DNA of 64,000 nt from Rhizobium sp. SG_E_25_P2 (GCF_029892285.1 NZ_JARXVM010000001.1:186001-250000); one strand, 5' to 3'; shown: positions 53,788 through 63,575, numbered from the stretch's first letter. Numbers and translations: made by a program. Notes: a model not told the origin generated them from the sequence alone.

Positions 53788-54683
53788 TGGAAAGCTTCGA
53801 TTATCTGTTCTTCATCGAGGTGCTGACAGGCGGGCTGCTCTCGGGCGTCATGTATTCGCTGGTCGCGATCGGCTTCGTGCTGATCTACAAGACCTCCGGC
53901 GTTCTCAATTTCGCCCAGGGCTCGTTGCTCTTGTTTGCCGCCCTGACCTTCGTTTCCCTGGTCGAGCGCGGCCTGCCCTTCGCGCTTGCTTTGATCGTCA
54001 CCTTCCTCGCCATGGTGCTGATCGGCATTGCGATTGAGCGGACCGTGCTCCGGCCGCTCGTCAACAAGCCGCCGATCACCCTGTTCATGGCCACGCTCGG
54101 GCTTTCTTATGTGATCGAAGGCGCGGCGCAATTGCTCTGGGGCACGCAGGTGCATGGGCTGGATCTCGGCATCGAGGATATCCCTTTCGAATTCTACGGC
54201 GTGTTCATCTCCAAATTCGACCTCTTCGCGTCGGGCGTCGCCGCAGCCATGGTTACGGGTCTCATACTCTTCTTCCGCTATACCCGCGTCGGCCTGAGCT
54301 TCCGCGCTGTCGCAGACGATCAGTTCGCCGCTCTTGCGGTTGGACTGCGCCTGCCGCGCATCTGGGCCACCGTTTGGGCGACATCGGGCCTGGTGGCGCT
54401 GGTCGCGGGCCTGCTCTGGGGCGCGCGGTCCGGCGTGCAGTTCTCGCTGTCGCTCGTGGTGCTCAAGGCGCTGCCGGTGCTGGTGCTCGGAGGTTTCGAC
54501 TCTATTGCCGGCGCGATCGTCGGCGGCCTGATCATCGGGGCGTCGGAAAAACTCGCCGAAGTCTATATCGGCGAATATTTCGGCGGCGGCATCGAAGGCT
54601 GGTTCGCCTATTTGCTGGCGCTCGCCTTCCTGCTCATCCGCCCCTCCGGCCTGTTTGGCCAGAAACTCGTGGAAAGGGTCTGA
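53787..54683 (+). CDS. Branched-chain-type ABC transporter permease (LivH-like)
   Basis: A 298-aa inner-membrane permease with about eight helices. Typical LivH segments are GGLLSGVMYSLVAIGFVLIYK, split by GVLNFAQGSLLLF, then FRAVADDQFAALAVGL (the ATPase-contact loop) and GGFDSIAGAIVGGLIIG. Gene context (sfnG before, sfnB after) suggests a sulfur compound rather than leucine as substrate. Confidence 0.92.
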   Translation: MESFDYLFFIEVLTGGLLSGVMYSLVAIGFVLIYKTSGVLNFAQGSLLLFAALTFVSLVERGLPFALALIVTFLAMVLIGIAIERTVLRPLVNKPPITLFMATLGLSYVIEGAAQLLWGTQVHGLDLGIEDIPFEFYGVFISKFDLFASGVAAAMVTGLILFFRYTRVGLSFRAVADDQFAALAVGLRLPRIWATVWATSGLVALVAGLLWGARSGVQFSLSLVVLKALPVLVLGGFDSIAGAIVGGLIIGASEKLAEVYIGEYFGGGIEGWFAYLLALAFLLIRPSGLFGQKLVERV

Positions 54684-54685
54684 CC

Positions 54686-55726
54686 ATGACGGCTGTGACC
54701 TATGCTCCTGTCGCGCCGCGCCGCAATCTCTCGGACGCGCTTGCTCTGCCTGCCGTGCTGATCATCGCCTATGGCGTCATCCCACTCTTCGGCTCCAGCT
54801 ATCTGATCGAGGCGATCCTGATGCCGTTCCTGGCGCTGTCGCTCGCCGGCGTCGGGCTGAACCTGCTGACCGGCTATGCCGGCCAGGCGTCGCTCGGCAG
54901 CGCCGCCTTCATGGCGGTCGGCGCCTTCGCGGCGTTTAATTTCAACCTGCGCATCGAAGGCTTGCCGCTGGTGTTCAGCATTATCGGCGCAGGCCTGTCG
55001 TCGGCAGCCATCGGCATTGTCTTCGGCCTACCGAGTCTGAGGCTGCGCTGCTTCTACCTCGCCGTCTCCACGCTCGCCGCCCAGTTCTTCGTGCAATGGG
55101 CGCTGACCAAGTTCGGCTGGTTCTCCAACGACAATCCGTCCGGAGTCATCGACGCGCCGAACCTCACGATTGCCGGCGTGAATTTCTTCTCCTCGATCGG
55201 CCGCTATTATTTTTCGCTGATCGTCGTCACCGCTTTGACCTTGTTCGCCTGGCGCGTCGCGACCTCGCAGACCGGCCGCAATTTCATCGCCATCCGCGAC
55301 AATGAGACGGCGGCAAAATTCATCGGCGTGCCCGTGCTCAAGACGAAGCTTCTGGCGTTCGCTTTGTCGTCCTTCATCATCGGTGTCGCCGGCGTGCTCT
55401 GGGCCTTCGCCTATCTGCGCACGGTGGAGCCGGCCGGCTTCAATCTCGATCGCTCGTTCCAGATCCTGTTCATCATCATCATCGGCGGGCTCGCCACCAT
55501 CCGGGGCGCGTTCTTGGGCGCGGCGCTGATCGTGGTGTTTCCTGTCGCATTGTCGCGCATCGGCCAGTTCTTCCTGGGCGATCTGTTCGACTCCGGCGTC
55601 CTCGACATGAGCCAGCGCATCGTGCTCGGCGCGCTGATCATCGCCTTCCTGATCCTTGAGCCGGATGGACTGGCTGCGCTTGCGCGCCGCCTGACCGACC
55701 GCCTGAGGTCGAGACTGCCTGGCTGA
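54686..55726 (+). CDS. Branched-chain-type ABC transporter permease (LivM-like)
   Basis: A 346-aa membrane permease, partner of the LivH-like protein. It carries GLNLLTGYAGQASLGSAAFM, the coupling loop FIAIRDNETAAKFIGV and GGLATIRGAFLGAALIVVF. It starts 2 nt after the LivH stop. A longer open frame begins upstream inside livH, but MTAVTYAPVAPRR at 54686 is the natural start. Confidence 0.9.
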   Translation: MTAVTYAPVAPRRNLSDALALPAVLIIAYGVIPLFGSSYLIEAILMPFLALSLAGVGLNLLTGYAGQASLGSAAFMAVGAFAAFNFNLRIEGLPLVFSIIGAGLSSAAIGIVFGLPSLRLRCFYLAVSTLAAQFFVQWALTKFGWFSNDNPSGVIDAPNLTIAGVNFFSSIGRYYFSLIVVTALTLFAWRVATSQTGRNFIAIRDNETAAKFIGVPVLKTKLLAFALSSFIIGVAGVLWAFAYLRTVEPAGFNLDRSFQILFIIIIGGLATIRGAFLGAALIVVFPVALSRIGQFFLGDLFDSGVLDMSQRIVLGALIIAFLILEPDGLAALARRLTDRLRSRLPG

Positions 55727-55813
55727 GCCAGACACAAAGCCAGCCGCGCCTTCTTCTTTCAAATCTTTAACCGGAACGGTCCGCAAGACCGGTCAACAAA
55801 GGGAGTTTATCCA

Positions 55814-57163
55814 ATGATCACTATCAAGAAGGGCCTGCTGGCTGCGGTCGCCGCGCTGGCGCTGACCATCTCTGCCGGACTTTCCCCGGCCGCCCATGCT
55901 GATGAGCAGTATTTCCCGCTGCAGAGTTATCGCGTTGGCCCCTATGCGGCTGGCGGCACCGGCTTTTTCGGCGGCTTCATCGACTATCTGAACCTGATCA
56001 ACACCCGCGACGGCGGCGTGGGCGGCGTGAAATTCACCTGGGATGAATGCGAAACCCAATACGAAGTCGAGCGCGGCGTGGAATGCTATGAGCGCCAGAA
56101 GAGCCATGCCGGCGCCGCCGCATGGAACCCGCTCTCTGTCGGCATCGCCTACGCCATGATCGACCGCATCTCTAGCGACAAGACGCCGCTGATCACCATC
56201 AATCACGGCCGCACCGATTCCACCGATGGCCGGGTCTTCCCTTACGTCTTCCCGCTGCTGCTGAACCCCTATTCCGAGACCTCGGGCATCGTGAACTACA
56301 TCGCCACCAAGGAAGGCGGCCTCGACAAGCTCAAGGGCAAGAAGATCGTCGTGCTCTATCACGGCTCACCCTATGGCAAGGAAACCATCCCGATCTATGA
56401 CCTGCTGGCCGAGAAATACGGCTTCACCGTGCAGCAGATCGAAGTGCCGCATCCGGGCAACGAACAGCAGAGCCAGTGGCTGACAATCCGCCGCGCCAAG
56501 CCTGATTTCGTCGTGCTGCGCGGCTGGGGCGTGATGAACCCGGTGGCGCTCAAGACCGCCCAGAAGGTCGGCTTCCCCGCAACCAAGATCGTCGGCAATG
56601 TCTGGTCCAACTCGGAAGAAGATGTGATCCCCGCCGGCGACGCCGCCATCGGCTATACCGCGATCACCACACAGGCCTCGGGCAACCAGTATCCGGTCGT
56701 CAAGGAAATCGTCAAAACGCTCTATGACCAGGGCAAGGGCAATCTCGAAGACAAGAAGCGCATTGGCTCGGTCTATCACAATCTCGGCATCGTCAACGGC
56801 ATTCTCAATGTCGAGGCGATCCGCATTGCGCAAGCGAAGTTCGGTAAGCGCACGCTGACCGGCGATGAAGTCCGCTGGGGCTTTGAACATCTCAAGCTCG
56901 ATCAGGCCAAGGTTGAAGCGCTCGGTGCCAAGGACCTTTTCCATTCGATCAATGTCAGCTGGGATAACCACGAAGGCGAAGGCTATGTGACGTTCCAGCA
57001 GTGGGACGGCAAGACGTGGAACGTCGTCTCCGATTGGATCGCCCCTGACTGGAAGCTGCTGCGCCCGATCATCGAAAAGTCCGCTGAAGCCTATGCCAAG
57101 GAAAAGGGCATCACGCTGCGCACCGCTGCTGACGCTGACGCCGTGACCGCCGGCACCAACTGA
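55814..57163 (+). CDS. Periplasmic binding protein of the Liv-type transporter
   Basis: A 449-aa type I periplasmic binding protein with a Sec signal peptide (cut near AAHADEQ). Segments such as GGVKFTWDECETQYEVERG, ITINHGRTDSTDG, VVLYHGSPYGKETIP and VLRGWGVMNPVALKTAQ define the two lobes. It lacks close likeness to LivJ, and the longer length fits the amide/urea/sulfur-type branch. The ligand is probably an organosulfur compound, judged by context only. A strong hairpin follows. Confidence 0.87.
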   Translation: MITIKKGLLAAVAALALTISAGLSPAAHADEQYFPLQSYRVGPYAAGGTGFFGGFIDYLNLINTRDGGVGGVKFTWDECETQYEVERGVECYERQKSHAGAAAWNPLSVGIAYAMIDRISSDKTPLITINHGRTDSTDGRVFPYVFPLLLNPYSETSGIVNYIATKEGGLDKLKGKKIVVLYHGSPYGKETIPIYDLLAEKYGFTVQQIEVPHPGNEQQSQWLTIRRAKPDFVVLRGWGVMNPVALKTAQKVGFPATKIVGNVWSNSEEDVIPAGDAAIGYTAITTQASGNQYPVVKEIVKTLYDQGKGNLEDKKRIGSVYHNLGIVNGILNVEAIRIAQAKFGKRTLTGDEVRWGFEHLKLDQAKVEALGAKDLFHSINVSWDNHEGEGYVTFQQWDGKTWNVVSDWIAPDWKLLRPIIEKSAEAYAKEKGITLRTAADADAVTAGTN

Positions 57164-57185
57164 TCATCGACATCTGCCATCACTG

Positions 57186-57208
57186 CATCCGGCGCATCGC
57201 GCCGGATG
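57186..57208 (+). other. Stable hairpin after the binding-protein gene
   Basis: CATCCGGCGC (57186-57195) and GCGCCGGATG (57199-57208) pair over 10 bp with a 3-nt ATC loop and no T-run. Such hairpins often protect the 3' end of binding-protein mRNA and lower expression of the genes behind it. Confidence 0.6.
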
Positions 57209-57314
57209 GTCGGAACGGCCCGCAAGGGTCTGGGCATGCGGGGGCTCGTCACCCACACACCGCGCCTCCGCATGCCGCCTCCCCTTTCGAAACGCGCCAC
57301 AGGAAGAGCTTGCC

Positions 57315-58088
57315 ATGAGCACCCAGCAGATCCTACTCGACGTCCGGTCCGTGCACGCCGTCTATAGCCAGACGATCCAGGCGCTCAACGGCGTATCCTT
57401 CTCGGTGCGATCAGGCGAAATCCTCGCCATTCTCGGCTCCAACAGCGCAGGCAAGACCACGACGCTCAAGGCTGTGTCCAATCTCCTGCCCGCCGAACGC
57501 GGCCAGATAACCTCCGGATCGATCCTGTTTGAGGGGCGGCCGGTGCAATCGCGCAGCCCCGCCAATCTCGTGCGCGACGGCCTCGTGCAGGTGCTCGAAG
57601 GTCGCCACTGCTTCAAGAGCCTGACCGTCGAAGAAAACCTGATTTCGGGCGGACTGGGCCGCAGCGGCAGCCGCGGGGAGATCGCCGAGGATCTCGAAAA
57701 GATCTACCTCGCCTTCCCACGATTGAAGGAGCGGCGTCGCACGGCAGCCGGCCTCACCTCCGGCGGCGAACAGCAGATGACAGCCATTGGCCGGGCGCTG
57801 ATGTCGCGTCCCCGGCTTCTGGTGCTGGACGAGCCCTCCATGGGCCTCGCGCCGATGATTATCCGCGACATTTTTCAATCGCTGAAGCAGCTCAACCGCG
57901 ATCAGGGCCTCACCATCTTGGTGGCGGAGCAAAATTCCACAGTCGCGCTCACTTACGCCGACACGGCTGTGGTGATCGAGAACGGAACCTCGGTGCTGAC
58001 AGGCCCGGCCGCAGAGCTTCGCGGCCGCGACGACATCAAGGCTTTCTACCTCGGCGAAGGCGCCGAATTCACCAGACCCGCAGCCTAA
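57315..58088 (+). CDS. Branched-chain-type ABC transporter ATPase (LivF-like)
   Basis: A 257-aa ATPase with Walker A ILGSNSAGKTT, LivF-type QVLEGRHCFKSLTVEENL, signature LTSGGEQQMTAIGRAL and Walker B LLVLDEPSMGLAP. It is the second ATPase of the transporter, separated from the binding-protein gene by a 151-nt gap with the hairpin. It is followed 22 nt later by sfnB. Confidence 0.92.
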   Translation: MSTQQILLDVRSVHAVYSQTIQALNGVSFSVRSGEILAILGSNSAGKTTTLKAVSNLLPAERGQITSGSILFEGRPVQSRSPANLVRDGLVQVLEGRHCFKSLTVEENLISGGLGRSGSRGEIAEDLEKIYLAFPRLKERRRTAAGLTSGGEQQMTAIGRALMSRPRLLVLDEPSMGLAPMIIRDIFQSLKQLNRDQGLTILVAEQNSTVALTYADTAVVIENGTSVLTGPAAELRGRDDIKAFYLGEGAEFTRPAA

Positions 58089-58110
58089 ACCCATCCCCAA
58101 GGAGGACATC

Positions 58111-59346
58111 ATGAACGTGATCGCGAAAACCCCTGCCGGCGTGCCCGGCGTCGCCAGGCCGACTGCGCCGGCGCACATCATCAAGAGCGACGCGGAAGCC
58201 ATCGAAATCGCCCACAGACTGGCGGCGGACTTCGCCAAGGGCGCAGCCGAGCGCGACCGCGAGCGCATCTGGCCGACAGCCGAACTCGACGCTTTTTCGC
58301 AAAGCGGCCTCTGGTCGATCAATGTGCCGCGTGAATTCGGCGGCCCCGACGTCTCCTACGCCACTTTGGCCAAGGTGGTGGAGATCATCGCCGAAGCCGA
58401 TTCCTCGATCGGCCAGGTGTCGCAGAACCATCTCGGCGTGGTCGCCGCTATCCGCACGGTTTCCGACAAGGCGCAACAGGCGCTGATCTTCGGCGAAGTG
58501 CTCAAGGGCCTGCGCCTCGGCAACGCCTTCTCGGAATTCGGCTCCAAGCGCGCGGTGGATTTCGAAACCCGGTTCACCGACCACGGCGACCATGTCGTCG
58601 TCACCGGCAAGAAGTTCTATTCCTCCGGCGCGCTTCTCGCCCATAAGGTGCCGATCGTCGCGCTCGATGATCAGGGTCGCGCCTGGTACGCCATTGCCGA
58701 TCGCGATGCGCCCGGCCTCACTGTCATCGATGACTGGTCAAGCTTTGGCCAGCGCACGACGCTGTCGGGGACGGTGATCCTCGACAATGTCAAGGTCGAT
58801 AAGGCCTGGCTCGTGCCCGGCTACAAGGGCTACGAGACGCCGACCGCCGACGGCGCGATCTTCCAGATCATCCAGGTCGCGGTGGACACCGGCATCGCTC
58901 AGGCGGCCATCAAGGAGACGGTGGATTTTGTCCGCACCAAGTCGCGCGCCTGGGTGGATTCGGGCCTCGAGCGGGCGTCCGACGATCCCTATACGATCCA
59001 GGCTGTGGGCAGCCTGACGCTCCGGCTGCATGCGGCGCAGGCGCTGCTTGAAAAGGCTGGCCATGCGGTGGACCGCGCGATCGCCAATCCCAATGCGGAG
59101 ACGGTGGCGGAAGCCCAGATCGTCACGGCGGAAGCCAAGATCCTCTCCACCGAGATCGCCATCGAGGCGACCAACAAGCTGTTCGAGCTTGCCGGCACGC
59201 GTTCCACGCTGGCCGAACATGCTCTCGACCGCCATTGGCGCAATGCCCGGACGCATACGCTGCATGATCCGGTGCGCTGGAAATATTCGATCCTGGGCAA
59301 GTATTTCCTCAACGGCGAAAAGCCGCCGCTGCACGCCTGGAGCTGA
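58111..59346 (+). CDS. sfnB: SfnB-type sulfur acquisition flavoprotein (acyl-CoA dehydrogenase family)
   Basis: A 411-aa acyl-CoA dehydrogenase-like protein of the SfnB branch, related to DszC and to the monooxygenases of that fold. Typical are INVPREFGGPDVSYATL, ADSSIGQVSQNHLG, VVTGKKFYSSGALLAHKVP and the C-terminal HDPVRWKYSILGKYFLNG. SfnB genes are induced by sulfur limitation in pseudomonads, and the substrate is uncertain. It ends the long msuE-sfnG-liv-sfnB unit. Confidence 0.9.
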   Translation: MNVIAKTPAGVPGVARPTAPAHIIKSDAEAIEIAHRLAADFAKGAAERDRERIWPTAELDAFSQSGLWSINVPREFGGPDVSYATLAKVVEIIAEADSSIGQVSQNHLGVVAAIRTVSDKAQQALIFGEVLKGLRLGNAFSEFGSKRAVDFETRFTDHGDHVVVTGKKFYSSGALLAHKVPIVALDDQGRAWYAIADRDAPGLTVIDDWSSFGQRTTLSGTVILDNVKVDKAWLVPGYKGYETPTADGAIFQIIQVAVDTGIAQAAIKETVDFVRTKSRAWVDSGLERASDDPYTIQAVGSLTLRLHAAQALLEKAGHAVDRAIANPNAETVAEAQIVTAEAKILSTEIAIEATNKLFELAGTRSTLAEHALDRHWRNARTHTLHDPVRWKYSILGKYFLNGEKPPLHAWS

Positions 59347-59375
59347 CATCCGTTTGTCTGCGGACGAATTTAGGT

Positions 59376-59397
59376 CGCCGGGTGGCAGCGCCCGGCG
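59376..59397 (+). terminator. Possible terminator after sfnB
   Basis: CGCCGGG (59376-59382) pairs with CCCGGCG (59391-59397), 30 nt past the sfnB stop. The following CTCTCTATTC is only weakly T-rich. Confidence 0.45.
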
Positions 59398-59709
59398 CTC
59401 TCTATTCAAAGACCAATCAAAAAATCTTCCCTGACCGATTTTTCATTTCTAACTCATCCTCATTTTTGGAAAAAAAGAGACACAGCGTAGGGAGCCAAGC
59501 CGAGATATTGCGACACGCATTTTTTCGATCGACAGCGAGACCGCATTGCAGGATGCTGCCGATCAATCCCTGCGGGAAGGCGGTCTGTTCTGCTTGCATC
59601 GGCCAAAATCGACCCACACGGTTGGCGCTCTATGTACTCATAATTGATCTGCCGACATCCGTATCATCGACTTCGCATACCCATTCCGACAACCACCGAG
59701 GAAGCCGTC
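59398..59709. other. Intergenic region before the lactonase-like gene
   Basis: About 310 bp, more AT-rich than its surroundings at 59,420-59,480. No gene, repeat or clear operator was seen; the ATTCTATAGAAT-type box is absent, so the next gene is probably not part of that set. Confidence 0.5.
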
Positions 59710-60543
59710 TTGCGAATCCATCACCTCAACTGCGGCTCCCATTGCCCCGTCGGCGGCTTCATGTTCGATGGAACGAGCAATGGTCCCTTGGCGCATATTT
59801 GCACCCATTGCCTGCTGGTCGAGACGCCGGATTGCTTGGTGCTGGTCGATACGGGATATGGATTGAAGGATGTGAGGCGCAACACTGGCCGAAGGCTGCC
59901 GTTCATTTGGCCGCTCATCCTGAATACGCGCCTTCGGGAGCAAGACACCGCTATCCACCAGATCAAGGCCATGGGCTTCTCGGCGCGAGATGTGCGCCAT
60001 ATCGTGCTCACGCATCTGGATTTCGACCATGCGGGCGGACTCGCGGATTTCCCGGATGCGACCGTTCATGTCATGTCAGGCGAGCGGCAGGCGGCGGAGA
60101 ATGCCCGAGGGTTTATCGCTCGGCAGCGCTACAGGCCTGCCATGTGGAAAGATGTCAAACAATGGCGCATGTATGAAACTGGCGGGGAAACATGGTTCGG
60201 GCTGCAGTCGGTTCGCGATCTCGACGGACTGCCTCCGGAGATATTGATGGCTCCACTGCCGGGCCACACGGTTGGTCATGCAGGGGTCGCGATCCGGTCA
60301 GCGGATCGCTGGCTCTTGAACGCCGGAGACAGCTTCATGCATGTTGGGCAGTTGGACCCGACACGCCCGAACTGCCCTGCCGGAATTGAACTCTATCAGG
60401 CGATCATGAGCACCAATCGGAACGCTCGTCTCGACAATCTGGAAAGGCTGAGAGAACTGAAGCGCGACCACGGTTCGGACGTGAGCATATTCGCCTCGCA
60501 TGACGGCGTTCAACTCGCGGCCATGCGCAGTGCAGCGCCTTGA
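59710..60543 (+). CDS. Metallo-beta-lactamase fold hydrolase (AHL-lactonase-like)
   Basis: A 277-aa zinc hydrolase. The metal motif is THLDFDHAGG (His102-x-Asp104-x-Asp106-His107), the form seen in N-acyl-homoserine lactonases. Later ligands are likely in LPGHTVGHAG, LLNAGDSF and FASHDG. It may open lactones, including quorum signals, but the family also includes other esterases. TTG 59710 is preferred because GAGGAAG lies 5 nt upstream and the fold begins LRIHHLNCG. Confidence 0.78.
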   Translation: MRIHHLNCGSHCPVGGFMFDGTSNGPLAHICTHCLLVETPDCLVLVDTGYGLKDVRRNTGRRLPFIWPLILNTRLREQDTAIHQIKAMGFSARDVRHIVLTHLDFDHAGGLADFPDATVHVMSGERQAAENARGFIARQRYRPAMWKDVKQWRMYETGGETWFGLQSVRDLDGLPPEILMAPLPGHTVGHAGVAIRSADRWLLNAGDSFMHVGQLDPTRPNCPAGIELYQAIMSTNRNARLDNLERLRELKRDHGSDVSIFASHDGVQLAAMRSAAP

Positions 60544-60601
60544 TATTGTTAGAGGCTTTCAACAGCAGCATCCATTCGACGTATTTAGTCGGCGCGGGGC
60601 T

Positions 60602-61243
60602 TCAGGCGATCGCCTTTTTTTCCGCAAGTTCCGTACCCCTTACGATCTCCGCCATGCGCATCAGGTCCGGCAGCGAATTTGCGCCCATCTTGCGCATTGC
60701 GGAACCACGATGAATCTTGACAGTGATCTCGCTTAGGCCCAGTTGGCCGGCGACTTGCTTGTTGAGAAGGCCAGACGTCACCATCGTCATGACCTGTTGT
60801 TCGCGCAAGGACATCGCCTGGAACGCCTCCACCACCTTCGACATACCGGACGTCTTGTGTCGGCCGGCCCGATCCCTGTCGATTGCAACGCAGACGGCGT
60901 CGAGCAACTCCTGCTCACGGAACGGCTTTGGGAGGAAGTCGACAGCTCCGGCCTTCATCGCCTTGACCGACATGGGAATGTCGGCGTGACCAGTCATCAT
61001 GACCACCGGGAGTTCGATCCCGTATTCGCCGAGTTTGGACTGGAAATCGAGACCGTTGATACCCGGGAGTCGCACGTCCAATAGAAGGCAAGCGGGTTCG
61101 GAACCGATGTCGGCGGCCAGGAAATCCTCGACGTTCGCATATGCGCGGCAGCCAATACCGATGGATTCGAACAAAAAAGACAGTGCCTGGGACAGGGACG
61201 CGTCGTCATCGATCACATATACGGTAGATGCATTCGCAGACAT
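60602..61243 (-). CDS. FixJ/NarL-type response regulator
   Basis: A 213-aa two-domain regulator. The receiver has acidic pair DDD at 12-14, phospho-acceptor Asp56 (LLLDVRLPG), the Thr of VVMMTGHADIPMSV and Lys of FLPKPF. The LuxR HTH spans about 145-205: MSLREQQVMTMVTSG and LSEITVKIHRGSAMRKMG. The FixJ-style GHADIPMSV(K)AMKAGA stretch suggests close kinship to FixJ. It is the probable output of the kinase encoded upstream on the same strand. Confidence 0.9.
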   Translation of the reverse strand: MSANASTVYVIDDDASLSQALSFLFESIGIGCRAYANVEDFLAADIGSEPACLLLDVRLPGINGLDFQSKLGEYGIELPVVMMTGHADIPMSVKAMKAGAVDFLPKPFREQELLDAVCVAIDRDRAGRHKTSGMSKVVEAFQAMSLREQQVMTMVTSGLLNKQVAGQLGLSEITVKIHRGSAMRKMGANSLPDLMRMAEIVRGTELAEKKAIA

Positions 61244-61480
61244 TGCCGCACCTCATTTGATCCGACGCCCGCCTCGGGGCAAGTCTTGATGAATGACAAT
61301 ATTCCACATGTTCGACAGTGAGGCGAATTAAAAGTTATAAAACTATATTTTCAAAACAAGCGCCGGTCCGTCATCCCAAAACCCCAGGTCTGTGTGCCCC
61401 TCCAGCAGCGCATTTTTTCAAGGCAGACGCGAGAAGCGCCCTGCGATCATGAAAGCCCGCCGCCACTTCTGTGTCCAACC

Positions 61481-63562
61481 TCAAATGGCGCCGGGCAACG
61501 TGACCCTGAAAAGGGCTCCCGACCCGGTATTTTCGGTGGTCAACTTGCCGCCATGCGCCTCGACGATCTGCTTGCAGATAGCGAGCCCCATGCCGAGACC
61601 TGTCGTCTTGGTGGTGAAGAAGGTGTCGAACAGACGAGCTTGATGTTCCGCCGGAATACCGAAGCCGCGATCTTCGACCTCAATCGCGACATGATCTCCC
61701 ACGGCCTGCGTCCGCATGGTCAAGACGCGTCGCGCATGCGGAACTTTCTGCATTTCCTGTATGGCGTTGACGACCAGATTGACGATAACCTGTTGAAGCT
61801 GCACCGGATCGATCGGGGTGGCTGCGTTCGCATCCGCAAATGCCGTCTCAAGTCTGACGGAGTTTGCCTTGAGTTCGTGTTCGACAAATCTCAGCGAGGC
61901 CTCGACCAGCGACGCCACCGTCACGATGGCTTTGTCAGCTTGTTTTCCAGTCGCCATGCTCCGGGTCCGCGCGATGACGTCGGCCGCGCGGCGCGCATCG
62001 GCAATGATATTGTCCTGGATGACAACGAGCTTGTCCTTGTCGAATGCAGGGCGTTCGAGCATGCGCCGCCCGGCCGCGCCATATGTCATGATCGCGCTCA
62101 AAGGCTGATTGATCTCATGTGAGATCGAAGCCGTCATCTCGCCCAGAAGCGCAAGCCTCGTATGATGAGCGAACGACTTCTTGAGTTCTGCCAATGCGGA
62201 TTCGGCCGCGACACGTTCGCTGATGTCGATAAGCCCCACAAGCAGGCGTCCCTGCGCCCTCAGCGTTGGGCTGGGATTGAACGACAGGTGAACGGCGACG
62301 GGCGTCCCGTCCAGACGAAGCTGCTCCGTCTCCTCCTCGAATCCTGGCAGAAAGTTGTATCCGCATTCTACGGCGCGAATGAACGTTCTCATTCCCTTTG
62401 GCGACCAAAGACCCTTGACGGTCCTGCCAACGAGATCGCTTGCCGACGCCGCGCCGTAGAGCGCCACAGCTGCAGTATTCACTTCGGCGATCACGGTCGC
62501 CTCCATGGCCTCTTGTATCAGATGCGGGTTGATCTCGAGATGCGCCCGGAGGTCGACGACACCTTCCTGCTTCAGGCGGTTGAATATCTGCCAGAGCCGT
62601 CGCGTATCCAGATGGAGAAGGCCCATGCTCATCGCCTGAAACAGTTCCCGATAGCGGGTTTCACTCGCGACAAGTTCCGCCTCCGAGCGCTTCCGATCAG
62701 AAATGTCGATGACGCCCACCAGCACTGATCCCTTGCCCTCATGCCCCGGCGGCCAGCACACCGTGAACAGCGCGTTGAAGGGCGTTCCGTCCAACCGCGT
62801 CAGGATCGTTTCGGCAGACAGTCGCGGCTCACGCCGTATCGCATAGAGCAGTGCGTCCGCGAACAAGCCCCGGCTCTGCCTGGGCCAGACTGCCTCCACA
62901 TTGCCGCCGATCATCGCCTCCCGGCTCTCAGCGCCGAACATCTCCACAGTCTTCTCATTGACGTCCAGGACGATGGTGTTGCGCAGCGCCGTCTCTATGA
63001 AGGCGTCGTCATGGTGCAAATGATGCGCGAAATCCGTCACGCCGCTTTGCATGAGTTCGCCGAACATTCGCCGGACTCCCGAGAAATCGAGCTCCCAAAA
63101 CGACGCCGCCATGGCTTGGAAGATATTCTCATAACGGTGCGACGCAATGCGAACTTGCTCGGCGATCTCCTCGTTACGGGCAAGGTCGCAGCTTCGTTCG
63201 ACGACGAAGCAAGGCATGCCATCATCGCCATAATGTAGCGTCCAGTCGACGCCGACCTTCAATTCGACTCCTGCGGCCGAACGCCGATAAAGCTCGCCCG
63301 ACCATGCGCCCGCCGCGAGAAGAAGCCGTTTGATCGTGCTCAAACCATGTGGGTGCCGTGTCGCAAGCAGATTGTCGACGCGCTCGCCTTCCACTCCATT
63401 CATCGCATGGCCATAAAGGGCGATGGCGGACTTATTTGCAAACAGTGTCGCCCCTTCCATGTCGAACACGATCATCGGATCGGGGACCGTATCCAACGCC
63501 GATGCAAGAACTCTGATCCTCGTTGGCTGCGCGATGGCGGGAACCAATGGGTCGATCGACAT
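61481..63562 (-). CDS. Three-PAS soluble sensor histidine kinase (FixL-like catalytic core)
   Basis: A 693-aa cytosolic kinase; no membrane helices. It contains three PAS domains (about 15-130, 140-290 and 295-430). The last two share the unusual pattern 'F..M....W.LD...VRR.F..L...GV.D...HL'. Phospho-acceptor His482 lies in SISHEINQPLSAI; the ATPase has an N-box VNLVVNAIQEM, DRGFGIP and GLGMGLAICK. No heme-binding motif of FixL is recognised in the PAS parts. ATG 63562 has GGAGGAG upstream and lies 14 nt after the receiver gene. Confidence 0.88.
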   Translation of the reverse strand: MSIDPLVPAIAQPTRIRVLASALDTVPDPMIVFDMEGATLFANKSAIALYGHAMNGVEGERVDNLLATRHPHGLSTIKRLLLAAGAWSGELYRRSAAGVELKVGVDWTLHYGDDGMPCFVVERSCDLARNEEIAEQVRIASHRYENIFQAMAASFWELDFSGVRRMFGELMQSGVTDFAHHLHHDDAFIETALRNTIVLDVNEKTVEMFGAESREAMIGGNVEAVWPRQSRGLFADALLYAIRREPRLSAETILTRLDGTPFNALFTVCWPPGHEGKGSVLVGVIDISDRKRSEAELVASETRYRELFQAMSMGLLHLDTRRLWQIFNRLKQEGVVDLRAHLEINPHLIQEAMEATVIAEVNTAAVALYGAASASDLVGRTVKGLWSPKGMRTFIRAVECGYNFLPGFEEETEQLRLDGTPVAVHLSFNPSPTLRAQGRLLVGLIDISERVAAESALAELKKSFAHHTRLALLGEMTASISHEINQPLSAIMTYGAAGRRMLERPAFDKDKLVVIQDNIIADARRAADVIARTRSMATGKQADKAIVTVASLVEASLRFVEHELKANSVRLETAFADANAATPIDPVQLQQVIVNLVVNAIQEMQKVPHARRVLTMRTQAVGDHVAIEVEDRGFGIPAEHQARLFDTFFTTKTTGLGMGLAICKQIVEAHGGKLTTENTGSGALFRVTLPGAI

Positions 63563-63575
63563 CGCCACTCCTCCG

